Assembly: GCA_002633005.1 (NCBI GenBank)
Contig: NMRA01000406.1
Location: forward strand, 303,157 to 367,156
Source: Phoronis australis
Taxonomy: Eukaryota > Phoronida > Phoronidae
Direction of reading: 5' to 3'
Length of the DNA stretch: 64,000 bases
The notes below the pieces were generated by a model that saw only the letters and a list, made by a program, of their open reading frames with translations, was not told where the DNA came from and made no database searches. A program made the translations under genes and the position numbers. Shown one piece after another: positions 24,101 through 36,860 of this stretch; the first letter of the stretch is position 1, and each line of letters starts with the position of its first letter.

Positions 24101-27100
24101 AAACAGTGGACAATCAGAGTAGCAATACAGATGCAAAATGGCTAAAACGAAATGAAATCAATATGGAATCCCAACCATCAACATACTTTGTACAGCATTA
24201 TAGATTCAGATCAGCCAGGTTACAACTGATGTCTCACAATACATTGGGTACTACGTGTCAAATGAATGACAGATGTGTAAAGCAATAGTCAAAGTAGCAC
24301 AATCCTAATAATAACAGACCTACTAACATAGCCCTGGTCCATGTAACTACTAGAAAAAACCTGGTCCATGGTAACCTCTATCAAGTAAAAGACCTACTTA
24401 CATAATCCTGGTTTGAGTTAACCTCCATCAAGTAACAGCGGTCAATGACAGTCTTGTTCTCATGCGTTGTACTTCCGTTGACAGGCTGCTTGGATAAAGA
24501 GGGGGACAGGTCTGTGCCTGGCCTCAGCAGGAATGCAGCAAGAAATATGGCAAAGTAGAGCAAGAAGAAGACGAGACGACGGTAGAATCTGTAATATTAA
24601 CACAGTTCAACTGCAATATTTTTAAAATAGTTGAATAGTAATACTATTAACACAAGTCAACTGTAATATAGTTAACACAGTTCAAATGGATTCCTCTTTA
24701 GAATATTATAAACACATTTGAAATGATTTCCTTTTGAGAATAGTTCGGGGAGCTTATCAGAGAAAATAATCTAACCATTTGATTGTGCAGTCCAGGCTCA
24801 AATCTCAACAATTTTTTAGAAAAACAAGAGTTCGATTTGATAATTTTTCATTTTCCAAAGGCTTCTAACAAAGTTGTGAACGCCTAAAATTTCTCAAAAC
24901 ATTGTCTGATACTAGCTACGGTATAGAACTAGATTATAAAGCATTTGGTTGGTATCTCATAAAAAAGATGAAAAAATAATATTTTACTTGTCTGCCATAT
25001 TGTGTCCTAAATAGGCACCCTTTTTAATAATAAGTTAATACATGAGTGTGTGTTTACTGTACCTGAATCTGACAAAGGTCTTCCACTTTTCCTTCAAGAG
25101 ATCAACAACAACACCATCCACCATGTTAATATGTCCTGGCTGATCCTGTAATAGACAAGTAATATCATCTGTAGTAACCATGACATTGGAATGAGGTGTA
25201 AGTCTTCTCTATCACATTACTATGTATCATTACATGAATAAGTTAAGTTTCCCACTCTGATACTAAATTCCCTTTTCTACAGTTACCATTATGTGAATAA
25301 TTTAGGTTTCCCACTCTACCATACTATGTATCATTATGTGATGTACGTTTCCTTCCCTGCAGCACTATGTATCAGTATGTGAGGTAAGCTTACACCATGA
25401 ATGATCTTGTGCAGAGCTGAGTCCTTGTTGATTTCACCTGTTGCGGATATGGTGTCAATATCCGTCAGGGGGTAACCAGCGCACGTCACATTACCGTAGA
25501 TCCAGTAAACTTCACGTGTTATCTCTAGGATGTGCTCGTACATCTACACACAGACAAAATATGATTAAATCTAGTAATTAAAATCCATTCAAGGACAACA
25601 TACCCTTCAAATCAATTATGCTTTCTAAATATTAACAAGAATTTGTTATACATGATAGGCTTTATCAACCAACTAAAAAAAATAGTGTTAGTTATTATCT
25701 TCAATTGAGAAAACATGATGTTTCAGAGATGAAGCCATTGTTTATAAAACAATTGATGACATAAATTGTCCTAACCCTGGTCTGATCTGTACAAATCAGT
25801 ACACTAAAACTTTTGATTGACCTGTGCACAAAAATAGTAATTAAATTTTACAAAAACTGCAGTCATTGAAAACTGCACTCTTTGTTGAATAAACAAAGCA
25901 GCTATGTTAAAATACACCATTATTCCATTACTCTGTGGCTTAATGCTTGAGTGGAGCAATCACATGCCTCAAGTTTGAGCGCTATCAGACAGAATGTCAC
26001 CCGTGTTTGTGCACTATCAGACAGAATGTCACCTCTTTGTGCACTATCAGACAGAATGTCACCTGTTTGTGCACTATCGGACAGAATGTCATGTGTTTGT
26101 GCACTATCAGACAGAATGTCACAAGTTTGAGTGCTATCAGACAGAAAATTATTATGTTTGAGTGCAAACAAGGATTACGACATATGTTTAGTTGTTATCA
26201 GACAAAATATCATCCGTTTGAGTGCTATCAGACAGAATAACATCTGTTTGAGCGCTAAGAGACGAATTGGCATCTGTTTGAGCACTATCAGAAAGAACAA
26301 CATCTGAGCGCTATCAGACAGAATGACACCTGTTTGAGAGCTAAGAGAATGACATCTGTTTCAGCACTATCAGACAAAATTGTCACTTGTTTGCCAACTT
26401 CAGTTTTTGTTGGTTCTTTAATGACAATGTTGCGCACAGTTCACAACAAATTACAAGAATTGATTTAACTTCGTTAGAAGCAGTTAATAAGTCATTACCG
26501 GCAAACAGAGCTTGTCGCCATCTCCCAAAATTTGTCATTTTACCAAAATAAAAAAATTAACAGCTGGTTGTGCTGTTTTGAAGTCAACAAACTTATTTTG
26601 CTTTAAAAAATAAATGACATTTAATATTCTATGTGTTTCTTCATTATAACATCAAGTTTTAGCATTAGTTTGTTCTGACAGGAAACTTTTCATTTAATTC
26701 TTAACATCATGGAAAACAAATGGGGACCTTTTCATGCAATGCTATTCATTTATTAAGAACTTTGATGTTCACAGAAATAAAGGCTCAATTTTGTGACATA
26801 CTATGTCATATGTACAAGAGGAACTCACAGTAAAGTTGAAATGACAGCAAAATGCAACATTAGTGAGCAAAAACCAACAAATGTGCTGAAAACTTAGGGA
26901 ACAAATTCCGAACAACAGTTGAAACCATATCGGGACTGTTTCATGCAACTGTCCACAGTGGCTTGCAATATCCTTACAACCGTGCTCTCAGGCAAAATGC
27001 ACATACCTCTTGACAATTATTGCGAAGAAAGCACAGTCTATAATAGATTTACTCACATCTTTCCGAGCTAACTTTGCAGCCAATGTGAGAGGGGTCAAGT

Positions 27101-30100
27101 TTTGCCGATTCTTTTTGTCCAATCGAGCCCCAAGTTCAATGAGCAGGTCAAACATTTCCTAAAAAGTAAACCACAACACATAAAGTACTGTGAAAGTTAT
27201 TATCTAACAAATATTATTTTCCAAAAACTAAGAGTAATATGGTATTAAATTTCCAATTTCATGAATTGCGGACACATGGAAATATTTATGTAGAAGAGTC
27301 AGTGATGTGTAGCAGTGACTGTGAACTTTAATAGGTAAACTGATAAACACAGTAGTCATTGATGCTTGACTATGAAGATGCTTCTAATAGCCAGCTATGT
27401 GTGACTATGGTGAATTTCAATGTACCCAGTAATCAGTGATGTATGACTGAAAGTAGCTGTACAGAGTACAGTCAGTGATGCCTGACTATGACAGTATGCA
27501 GTGATGTCAGTGATACCCGACTGTGAAGGTAGATTTGTATAGTAGTCAGTGATGCATGATTATAAGCAACTAACTTAAGGTAGATTTACACAGTGCAGTT
27601 ACTTATGTCTAACAATGAATGTCATATACAGACAAAAAATGGTTGGACTTACTCTTGCCATATAGAAACAAGATGAATTAAACATACTATAACCCGCGGC
27701 TATTAGACATTTTCTGGTGCAAAAACAGAACCAGCAAATTTTCTTTTCCATGATGTTCTTTTTCAAGGTTAAAACATTTGCTTGAATTGAGCTTGGTTGT
27801 ACAAAACACCTGTAATTTTGCTGACAGACATAGTGTTTCAGTGGGTGGGTGGGTCTTGCAAGGAATAAAACTGAAAACATACAGTTAAATGGTAGGTTTT
27901 TGGCAGGTCACAGATGGGCATACAATGTGAATGTCAGTGTCAGCGTGAATGTATGAGGCAATCATTAAAAACAAAGTTTTATAACTACCTACCAGCAATT
28001 ACCTACCAGTACAAGAACACAGTGTTAATATCAGTTAAACTCACCTTATAAAGTTACTGATTAATTGACACGAATGTAGCAAGTTGTAATTGCTAAATTC
28101 AATTCTTTGTAATAAACGAAATGAGTTGTGACACAACACATATAACCAGTATATGTCATACATAAGGTATAGACAGTTACAGTGAGTAACCCAAAGACAT
28201 GTTGCGTCAATCTTTACAACACTGAATACTATAGGTGCAATGTTGTTGAGTATCTTAAAACAGTTAAGCCAAAGATGTACTAAAGAGTGACACAAGAAAA
28301 CATTTTGGTAATAATGGACTAGAGCGACAACAATGGTTTTACCAGAAACAATAAAAACAACACTTTCTTTACTTAGTGAAATGTTCTAAAAAAGCACAAA
28401 GAACAAATTCCTGTAACTTATCAGAAACTGGCAATGGAGATTATCCTTCTGAATGACTTTGCGCATTAGCAATAAGGTTTATATAAAAACAACACGCTTG
28501 ACGTGGGTCATGTCTCCCTTCTTATATTTCACAGCACTCAGGTGAAGAATCCGAGTAGCCCAACATGACACACGTCAAAAATTTTTATTATTATCAAACA
28601 CAAGCGAAATGATAGAGTGAACTAATAAGTGTGCACAAGAAGTACAACTTGATACAGAAGCCACAACTGCAAGTGGTACAACTGTACCCTTTAATAGCTG
28701 TTTTCAGAATATATACATGACTATGAAAATGAGAGGGGTACACTACATACATGAAACAAACCTTGTTGGGAGTGTACTGAATCATGAAAACATTTAGGGA
28801 ATGAAGATCAAATTACAAAATCATATATACGTCATGTAGTACATATTAAACGTTTAAAAAATGTCTTTTTCTGTTTTCACCTGATACAAATAAATATTAC
28901 GCACCCCAAGTGATCGAAAACATTAATTCTCGTTTATGAATTCTTTAAAATTACAATACATTCAGGAACTAAATATTGTACTTATAACTCAGTATAAATG
29001 ACGTCATTCTAATGTTTGAACTTTGAACTGTCAAGAGTTTCCAAAAAAGACACATAGAGTGGATCTAACATTAATCACATGTCACTGATGAAGATTACCT
29101 AGCAATGAAACCACATCAAAAGGACTAAACTCGAACCTAGTTTTATTCTGAATCTACAATGCTTGAAATTATCTTTTACTCAAAAACAAATCGGCTGATA
29201 CTCTGTTCACAAACTGGCTAAAACACTAGCGTTTTCCCTAGCACTTTTGCTTGTAGCGAAAACGCCAGCAATGTTAATGGTTGCAACACATTTACTGACC
29301 AGACCGCTACTTTGAATGTCTCACACGGGTACAGGAAGGAGGCTCGTGTTCCTTATTGCATCAATAAATTTCAGAAAGTGAATATGCTTAAGCAGCAATT
29401 TTTGATAAAAAAGTCATTGAGGTGACAAGAAAACAAACAAAGGCTTGTCAAAAATGACCTGTTCATGGAGTGCACGACATCTGTATGCCGCTAAAATGAA
29501 CTTAGTGTTTTCCCCACTCATGTGATTTTTTGAGTACCAGTGGCCACACAAGAGATCCCAGTGACTGCGTCTGTGTCAGAACTATGAGTCAACAACACAC
29601 ACGGAGCTGCTTTAAACTAGAACAACATTAACTTAGCAGACAACAAATGACTGACCTTTCCAACCCTGTCTTTACTCTATGTATTTAAAATGTACCACAG
29701 ATTAAACAGTACAATGTAAAACACAATTTGCTTCAATGAGTGCATTTCTAGTTAAATTTAAAGTGGGGGAAAGAAAAGGACTATGGAAGCTAAACATTGA
29801 TTTAAAGAAAAAAATTCTAATAAATGGATGTTATGCAGTCATGAGTTTCAAGAAAGCAATTGGACAGACAAAACAAAAAACAAGAAAAAAGTTAGTATAA
29901 TGTCAGAAACTGAGATGCCATTCACATATTGTTTCTAGTTGGACATACCCTAAGATTCAATCGTTTCAGTACAGCCTTTGATACACCTTTGGCAAATCAA
30001 CCTATTCAACTTGACAAATGCCATAAAGCTGGCATGTCAAGCAGGAACAAATTAAAGAGATCAATAATTGTAGAGTGAGGTAACACACAAACAAGAAATC

Positions 30101-33100
30101 TAAGGGCGTTGACACTCTTTTTGAAGGAAAGAACATCAAAAGAGCTGTGAAATTAAAGTAAACATTATTAGCTGTAAGAGAACAAGATAACCAATAATTT
30201 CCTTAAAAGTGTGTATTTATCAAAAGCATATGGAAGAATTTCACACAAACACAAGTTTTCATTCACTCTACTGATGAAGGGCTATTGTGCACTAAGCTCT
30301 CTCAGTAACTCAAATGAAATGTGCAAAAATGTGCCCAACTATTTGAAAATCAAATAACCATAAAAGAGAATATCAACAAAAAATAAGTAAATTCTAGAAA
30401 AAACTATCAATCTTTACCACGGAGCTGATAGTGCTGGTTGTAGCCTTAGGGAGGTCCTGTTTAAAAAGCACCAACACACAGTTACAGAAACATGATTTAC
30501 CTGTATACAGGCTAAAATAAAACTACGTTATATAAAATGCACAGTTTCCAGCTCAAGGATGTGCTCCCATATCCACAGAATATGTTTTTCAAAAGCTGAT
30601 TTGAAAAGCATAACGACTAGTATTGGGCTGTTCTCATTTGCAGTTACGTGTATCCCTAATTGTTATGCTATATTTATCCTAAACTATCTAATTACCTAGC
30701 CACTGTCAACCCATGAAAGTATGTACTTTCTGAAAGTAGAAGTTAGAACGAATTCATCTATGTCATCCATAACATTGTGTCATTGTTGTGGTCCCGTTAG
30801 TTGCCGTTTTGGGTGAAAAAGTTGTATTTTTTAAAGGTACATCAATAACAAATTGATCTTTTAACCTTTTAACTTTGGACAACAAAACTTTGGTAGATTT
30901 GCTCCAAAACCGTGACAGGGATTTTGAATAAAACAAACTTTTTTAAATCTGAAAAATATTTGCAATCACTTTTTGAAAAACAAAATGACTTAATCCTTAA
31001 TCAAACATACAAATTCAACGAAACCTCTAATCCAAAGTCTGAGACACGGTTTTCGTATTGAATAGTTGTGCTATCTGAATATTCAAACACAAAGAAAATC
31101 TGTCGCTTCTTTTTGAAGAAATCGTGGTTCGAAGTTAGTCAGCTGACCCAAACAATGAATAAATAAAAAACGCCGTTTGTGGTATCTGTAGCCCACTCAC
31201 CAATTTACCGTCATATAATGATTGAAACTGTTTTTGGTGGCTGTGACAGCTGAAGAAAATTGCTCAAAGACACTTCCACAGGTCATGTATTTGTTAGTTA
31301 CGTAAACTTGATGAGACTGGACCAATTAATCAACGTTTTTACACACTTGCTGGAGCCAGAGAAATGAATTGTTTCGTCATATAACCATTTCGAGGCGGTG
31401 CTTATGAAATTAGGTCACCTCGCATAGCAGTGCGTCAGTGATTGAATGTGTAGAATTATCGCCGAGGAAAATCAGCCAGCATCAATGACAAGACAAGACA
31501 AGACAAAATTTAGGACTGGCTCGGAGAGAAGTATGCGATGAAATTTCTGAACTCGGGAAAGATGTGAGTTGACTTTTCTAAGTATATGAGTAACTTATTT
31601 ACAGTTTCCTAAGCTGCACAACAGAGATTGGTGGTACAGCCGGCAGGCATTCTCTCACGCAATGGCATATCTAAACATAATTCACCATCTTTACGGTTTA
31701 TCACCTAGGATCCACTGTGAATGGTTATAAATCTCAAATCTAATTATTTCATGACCTTTTTTTCTAAAACACGTTATGTCAAGTTTGTAGTAAAAGTGTA
31801 TATTTTCTGAAAGAAAAATACCAGGGATCATTTATTTACATATGTGCCATTAGTATAGCAACACCTTTTTAAGACAAAACTTTATTTTTTATATTTTTAA
31901 GAAACTTACTGAGACCTTCATATAGATAACCCTTTTCAACTGAAAACCTCACATATTTACCTCACAAACGTTAAGAATTTTTATAACTCATTTAGTATTG
32001 CTTTCTATGCCAAATTACTTCACAATACATTAGAAAGTAATTTTGTAAAAATAGCAGTCATATTCGTCTTACAGTATGCAAAAACTAGGCGTTTGAAATG
32101 AGAATCCAAACAGTCTTTCAGAGATTTATATATCAATATTAAAATAATTGGAAAACTGCATTGAAATCTACTCTGAACCGTTTTGGAGAACTTGTGTTTC
32201 TAAGTTCAAATTAATTCGATTTGCTGAAGATGAGAAAAAGTCAAAAATGCCGCGAGTCATCACAATCTCTTACTTACTTATTTGACGAAATGTTGTTTTT
32301 GATCAAGTTTTTACCTCTACATACCATTACCTTGTTCATTAGTTCAACAACCACTCGCAGTTTCAACTGTATTTGCAGTGCATAATGAACATAATTATCA
32401 CTAAAACGTTTTAATATAAAGTCGTGTTTTAATGCCTCCAGTCACCCTATGTTAGAAGGATTAACACTAGTAGGTCAACAGTGGGTCAAATTTTGAGCAT
32501 TCCCAACAATGTGGGTAGCCTCTGAAAATAGAAATACGACGATTTTATCGATTATGTTTGTACCAAATTGTATTTAGACAAATCTGATTTCAATAAATGT
32601 ATAACACACTGGGAAAGCAGACCAGACAAAATCATACCAAAAGATGCTGCACTAAAAAACTCAAATCACTAAAGGGCATTAGAATGACCCACAGTTAGTT
32701 TAAACTGACCCATAGATTTGAAAGCATGTTTTTCCAAATGACTCCTGGGTCACAGGACCCAAAGCTCTAACTGCCAATGATCTCATCAGAAGACTAAGTT
32801 GTCAGTCGAGTACAAAATCTCAACCAGCAAATTGTATACGGTCTCAGATTTTGAAAAACCGTATTTTATCTCATGTGTACAAGGTATGATTTGTTGTATA
32901 TGGAATCATTAAGAAAGGGGTGATCAAGAGTTGATGACAGGTCAGGTTAAGGGTCAAGTATTTAGTGGGGACCCAGATAATTAACCAAACTCAAGGAGTA
33001 ATGATGATGAGGAGCTGGGGATTAGACTAGATTTAAAATTATATTAATTGCATTCTCTTCATTCTGTAATTCTTTTTTCAATAACCTGCATGAGGTATAC

Positions 33101-36100
33101 AGCAACTTAAAAAACATGAAACAAGCTCTCTGTTGCATTTACACTTTATAATTACACGGAAGACCAAAACCACCATGGAACAAGACCTATAGCACAATGA
33201 GCCCTTTTTGAGATAAAAATAAATATTCAGCATTTGAATCCTTTTGAAAACCAGTTGAATCAAGTTAATTATAGATCTGTCATAACTAAATTTGAAATTT
33301 CCATTAACCAACAAGATTACTGGCTTAAGATTATCATGCCAGGAAAATCAATAGGGTATTATTGTGAAATTTTAGTTTTCATAAAAGATAACTAGCACGA
33401 ATTCTAAGCCATTGCTTAGAAACTGTGAGCACTCACAATGTTAGAAGCCTTTTTAACTATTTTTGTCTGAATCTAGTGAGATTCTGCCATAGGAAAGGTA
33501 TTTGTTACTGAGTGTTTAACAGAACTAATTAATCAGCAGATAGTAGTAGGCCAGTTCATTGTTTACAGAACCCGATAGAGATCTCTACAGCGACAGCGAC
33601 AGCAACGTAGCCATGAATAATGTATCTTGATTATTGAACATTAAATAAAACACAATATTTCTAACGTTACCTTCTTGTCATGAATGACGAGCATGTGCAT
33701 GACTGTGTTGCCGTTGGCGTCTTCTTTGTTGGGGTCTGCGCCTTTAGCAATAAGCAGACGTACACATTCTTCCTGTCCCAGGCAAGCAGCGAAGCCCAGA
33801 GGATACTCCCCCCAGTAGGTATACCTAAACAGCAAGGAATGGGTTTTTTAATTCACTGGTCTTACACAAGTGGATTTAATTTATAAGACCTTACTGAAAT
33901 TTGCAGCCTAGCTTTTAGACAATAGTACTTATTTCTACTCATCCTGCAGAGGTCAACCCATCCTACCAAAGATTTCGCAACCTCCTATTCAATGGACAAA
34001 TAACCTTTCTGGAAGGAATTGCCAGATCATCTCGGTTCACCTTTCCAATTTCCTCAGGAAAAAAGAAGATTGGAAGAATTCACTCAAAGGAACCCTATGT
34101 TGAGGGGATCACATGAGTCATAAGGTGATCAGTAAAGTGACTCAACGTTTGCCTGGTACACTGCAGATGGCACCAGGCCACCTGTCACTGTTTTACCCAT
34201 CCTGGGACAGTGAACACGTACCACAGATGTGTTACAACAAAAAAATGATTCAGTAAGTAATGGGCAAACTACTGGGGTATAAGTCATGGAGGATGGTCGA
34301 AACATTCAAAAATGTCAATTAGTATGATTAAAGAAAGTGCTATCACATATCATAGTGAATATCATGCAGTAGAGAAAATCATTACAAACCACCTTCTGTT
34401 AGTTTTCACCGCCACATCTGCCCATTCACGATCATCCACTGTATGTGTAATAAACTCTCACGTTAAACATTTAGTGACCAAGACTATCTATACATTTGTT
34501 GTAAACTCACCCTTCATAGTTAGTTTTCACCGCAACATCTACCCATTCATGATCAAGACTGTCTGTACGTGATGCCTGCTGATCCATAGGGCAGAAGAAG
34601 TTACCGCAACACCGCTCGTGAAAATTGGCATTGTAGTCCAGCAGGAACTTCACCATGGCAGGATCTTCATTAACAATGGCCATGTGAAGCACATTTTCAC
34701 CTTGAAATACAGACACGGCATTAAAAAAAACTATTTCAGTACTTTTCGGTAGTTCCATGAACCAAAGAAACACTAGAGGAAGATCATTGATTTATTACCC
34801 TCTTTGGATGCTGTATATTTGTGCCCAGAATGGTATGAGCATTAAAAATCACTAGAAACCAAAACATTACGATGCCCTACATACATCAGAACAAAAAATT
34901 GACTAAGTTAAAAATCAGGAATGATATGGCCGGGTAAGTGAGATACTGGATGTTTTAGTTTAGGCCGATGATCACATATGCAAAGAGCTGAAACCATACC
35001 ATAATATTCCTCGCCCTGGTAGATATCCACAATCAGCTTGGGGAATACTTGAAGCAACTTCTTAGCAAGGTCAGCATGGACGGATGTAGCATTCAACAAG
35101 CAGAGGTGGAGAGCTGTCTCACCCACAGCACCACGTTTGTCTAACGACCAACAAATCTCCTTTGTGTCTTCATCTTAAAAGTTAAGAAGAAGTAAAAAGT
35201 TACTTTCTGCTTCCTTTCCACAGAAAGTTGAGAACACTAAACACAATCCATGTTTTTCTATTATCATTCTGTTCATAGACACTTAACTGGAGTCTAACAA
35301 CTTCTTATAATGGTTAAATATCCCATTAGCAATATATCTTGAAGACAATTATACTTTAGGCCAAAGGTGTGTCATGCTGTCGCATGTGAGTGATGCCAAG
35401 CTCAACATTGGTGTGGTACCAAACAATAATAAAAATGCAAATTAGATTTAGAAGTAACACAACTAATTATCTTGCTGTGTTGAGCCATACTTCATTTAGT
35501 GAATTACGTGGCAACAAATCACAAGAAAAGATTGATAAGGTGAAGTCTTCCTAATGAAAAAGAAATTCTTCCTATTTCAGTTTGTACGCATAAGTTTCCT
35601 AATGGACAGCCTGAGTTCATCATTGAACAAGAATGCCATGCTACAGCAAAATGAACCCATGCATTAGAAGAACATGTTTAACAGACTCCTATTTAATGTC
35701 ACTATGTTCCAAAAACAATGAATGGACTAGTAAAGATTTCAATTTTTGTTTAATTCTACACACTGACATTGGTGCATCAACCAATCACTTTGTTTCTGGG
35801 TGAAAGGTACTCAAAATGCGGTTGTGCTATATGCACAAATGTTGAAAAATGTCTGTGGTAAAAATCAAGCGTATACCAATGTCCCGTCCAATGTAGTTCC
35901 CATCTTCATCCTTCTTCATGTCCAGCATCGCCAGGTTGTCAACTCCCTCCTTATTCTTTTTACTTCCTTTCAGTTTCTTTTTCAAATCGCTCGTTTCCCG
36001 TTCCTTATTACGCCGCAGAACCAACTCACGGATGGGCACTTTCTTGCCCTGGCCCTTGTTGTAGAGTAGTGGTCCCACCTTTTTGTGGATCAGATCTGTC

Positions 36101-36255
36101 ACCTCCGCGTAGTTCTTTGTCTTATTGGCCTGTTTCATCGCCTCCACAAGGATCCCTCCACCTTTCATGTCCACAAGTTCATAGCAGACATTCTGTGTCT
36201 CACTTGTGATCTGCTCCTTCATCTTTGCACTAACGTTACTTGAGCTGTTCCCCAT
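18171..36255 (-). CDS. TRPV-family cation channel, Nanchung/OCR-like (15 coding exons, 773 aa)
   Basis: Exons in order: 36255-35877, 35173-35000, 34700-34511, 33824-33671, 27158-27057, 25543-25394, 25145-25063, 24588-24402, 24097-23990, 23772-23621, 22120-22011, 21230-21085, 20376-20260, 19764-19639, 18314-18171 (TGA). All junctions are GT/AG with matching phases. Domain order is a TRPV subunit: charged N-terminus (1-126), ankyrin repeats (about 140-345; e.g. [53 protein letters not shown]), S1 (~415-434), S2 (~478-498), S3 (~512-531), S4-S5 (~540-605), pore helix and filter SLGEFGD (624-630), S6 (~646-668), and a TRP-helix-like segment EWQRQWA (680-686). The C-terminus is basic and Lys/Arg-rich. 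Two NxS/T sites (in NGS and NKT) lie in the S1-S2 loop. MGNSSS at the N-terminus fits N-myristoylation. In flies and worms such channels work in ciliated mechanosensory neurons, often as heteromers; that role is inferred. Intron 4 is about 6.5 kb, far longer than the others. Confidence 0.93.
20158..20270. repeat. Local duplication of the exon 13 donor region of the TRPV gene
   Basis: On the plus strand, GCCAGACAGAAGGTTGGAGA ... GTACGTACCTG (about 20,162-20,203) recurs as GCGAGACAGAAGGCTGGAGA ... CGTACCTG (about 20,226-20,263), with a period of about 62. The right copy carries the authentic donor of exon 13 on the minus strand (CAG|GTACGT). The left copy carries a second CAG|GTACGT, 59 bases further into the intron; its use would shift the frame. 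Confidence 0.7.
20395..20695. repeat. Degenerate ~60 bp repeat in a TRPV intron
   Basis: At least three diverged units carry GGGGAAATAGT/GGGGGAATAGTG..ATGTACTGTACTG..GTGATACACTTG themes. The region is non-coding and lies in the intron between exons 12 and 13. Confidence 0.5.
21496..21776. mobile_element. Short inverted-repeat (MITE-like) element in a TRPV intron
   Basis: The left end AGGGGTCTGTTCCAGGAAAA..GTGACT pairs imperfectly with the right end ..AATCACTTTCCATGAAACAG..TCCCC. A second inner block, TTAAGACAGAAATTTGG, pairs with CCAAATTTCTGACTTAG. It is about 280 bp and has no ORF. It looks like a non-autonomous DNA transposon; target-site duplications are not clear. Confidence 0.6.
22438..22550. 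mobile_element. Hairpin element family H, best-preserved copy
   Basis: The left arm AATAGTTGGATACAACATGC and CACATTTTGAGAACCAGTTT, the loop AATGCCTGTCATTCATTGAA, and the right arm GAACTGGTTCTCAAAATGC ending in CATCCAATTATTACC form a near-perfect ~110 bp palindrome in the TRPV intron between exons 10 and 11. Relatives are at 9,372, 12,898 and 54,821. Confidence 0.75.
22551..23010. repeat. Degenerate AT-rich minisatellite
   Basis: About fifteen imperfect units of roughly 30 bp share the theme ATGTTCATTTACCACATAAT then ACCTCTATAAT. It starts directly beside the hairpin element at 22,438-22,550, within the TRPV intron between exons 10 and 11. Confidence 0.7.
23192..23424. repeat. 16 bp tandem repeat
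   Basis: About fourteen units of ATCTCTCTATCTAGTC or ATCTCTCTATCTATTC run head to tail with very few changes. The two unit types alternate in a partly regular pattern. It lies in a TRPV intron. Confidence 0.92.
24316..24440. repeat. Diverged duplication of the exon 8 donor end of the TRPV gene
   Basis: The authentic exon 8 edge on the plus strand (GACCTACTTACATAATCCTG then GTTTGAGTTAACCTCCATCAAG) has diverged partial copies just inside the intron: GACCTACTAACATAGCCCTG at ~24,318-24,337 and CCTGGTCCATGGTAACCTC..ATCAAG at ~24,360-24,385. The donor in the far copy is decayed (GTTAGT). Confidence 0.55.
24805..25020 (+). repeat. Dispersed repeat family D, copy 1
   Basis: This block shares, in order, a TCAA/CACCAATTTT start, AATTTCTCAAAA, a CTAGCT block, GCATTT..TTTG and GCCATATTGTGTCCTAAAT with 42,345-42,575 (CIMIP2 intron). 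It is non-coding, diverged and in the same orientation. Confidence 0.55.
25978..26390. repeat. ~30 bp minisatellite in a TRPV intron
   Basis: About thirteen units share the theme GCACTATCAGACAGAATGTC then ACCTGTTTGT. The left half is well conserved; the right half is more degenerate and has variable unit length. Open frames across it on both strands (e.g. repeated DSAQT) are by-products of the repeat. Confidence 0.9.
27297..27560. repeat. Degenerate ~45-60 bp repeat in a TRPV intron
   Basis: At least five diverged units share the theme GTAGTCAGTGATGCATGACT then ATGAAGGTAG. It lies in intron 4, close to exon 5. Confidence 0.55.
30418..30456 (-). CDS. Candidate 13-codon cassette exon in the long TRPV intron
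   Basis: On the minus strand, TTTTTAAACAG precedes 39 bases encoding [13 protein letters not shown], followed by GTAAAG. The segment is phase 0 at both ends, and the flanking exons 4 and 5 also meet in phase 0. It could therefore be included without breaking the frame, adding 13 residues between two ankyrin repeats. It is noticeably less AT-rich than its surroundings. There is no homology support and the constitutive model does not need it. Confidence 0.3.
30697..30842 (+). repeat. Dispersed repeat family C, copy 2
   Basis: Same-orientation relative of 3,922-4,052; it starts with GCCACTGTCAACCCAT and ends with an AAAGGTACA block. It lies in TRPV intron 4. Confidence 0.45.
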
Positions 36256-36534
36256 GCTGATAGTAGTGTTGTGTACAGGTCAAGAATCGAGGTCAAAAGT
36301 TTATCGATGTAATGGACGGAATGGTGGTTGGAATGTCGCACATACACTTCACATTGGTCTGAAATGTATGTAAAGAATGCTGAAACGGACATAGGACAAG
36401 TGTGGAACTAGTTGACTGCCTTTGTTACCAAGGATCAAATCTCTTAAATAACTGGAGACCTAGGCTTTTAGCCAAAAAACTTGGCTGTCAAAAATGAATA
36501 CGTCAACATTCCTTGAAAATAACGGGAATCTCAA

Positions 36535-36730
36535 TTTTTGAGAGCTGAACGAAGGACTGCTCAAAGAATAAGTTTGATTAATGGAGTATTTGTTTGAGTT
36601 TGAAGGAATTAAAAACATCGACAGCCTCCTAAGGTGTCCCTCTATGTACTTATAGCAACGTGACTATGCTGTTTTAATCAGTGTGAGGCATAATTCGTGA
36701 AAAGGTTTCCAGAGCTATAGGAACTTCACA
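36535..36730 (+). mobile_element. Single arm related to the 37,003-37,562 inverted-repeat element
   Basis: This block matches the right arm of that element in the same orientation: GAAGGAATTAAA, CTCCTAAGGTGTCCCTCTAT, GTGAGGCATAATTCG. The opposite arm is absent, so it is a truncated or rearranged relative. Confidence 0.65.
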
Positions 36731-36771
36731 ATACAGCATGGGGTCAGCTAAAGTCTGTGGTCACTGTTTAA

Positions 36772-36860
36772 GGCGTTCTTAGCTTCTGATCGTCCCCAAT
36801 ACACTATATACAATACGTCTATATACATGGTATTGGGGACAATCAGAAGCTAAGGACGCC
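36772..36860. mobile_element. Short hairpin element family T, minimal copy
   Basis: GGCGTTCTTAGCTTCTGATC plus GTCCCCAATAC pairs almost perfectly with GTATTGGGGACAATCAGAAG plus CTAAGGACGCC around a 27-base AT-rich loop. The same terminal sequences bound a longer copy at 40,021-40,363, so this looks like an internally deleted relative. Confidence 0.75.

Noticed and set aside
25920-26390. CRISPR-like pattern of similar ~30 bp units
   Set aside because: The units are contiguous with no unique spacers and they drift in length. This is an ordinary eukaryotic minisatellite in an intron.
36424-36438. GTTACCAAGGATC as an RFX X-box for the TRPV or CIMIP2 promoter
   Set aside because: Only one half-site fits; the second half does not match the RGYAAC consensus.
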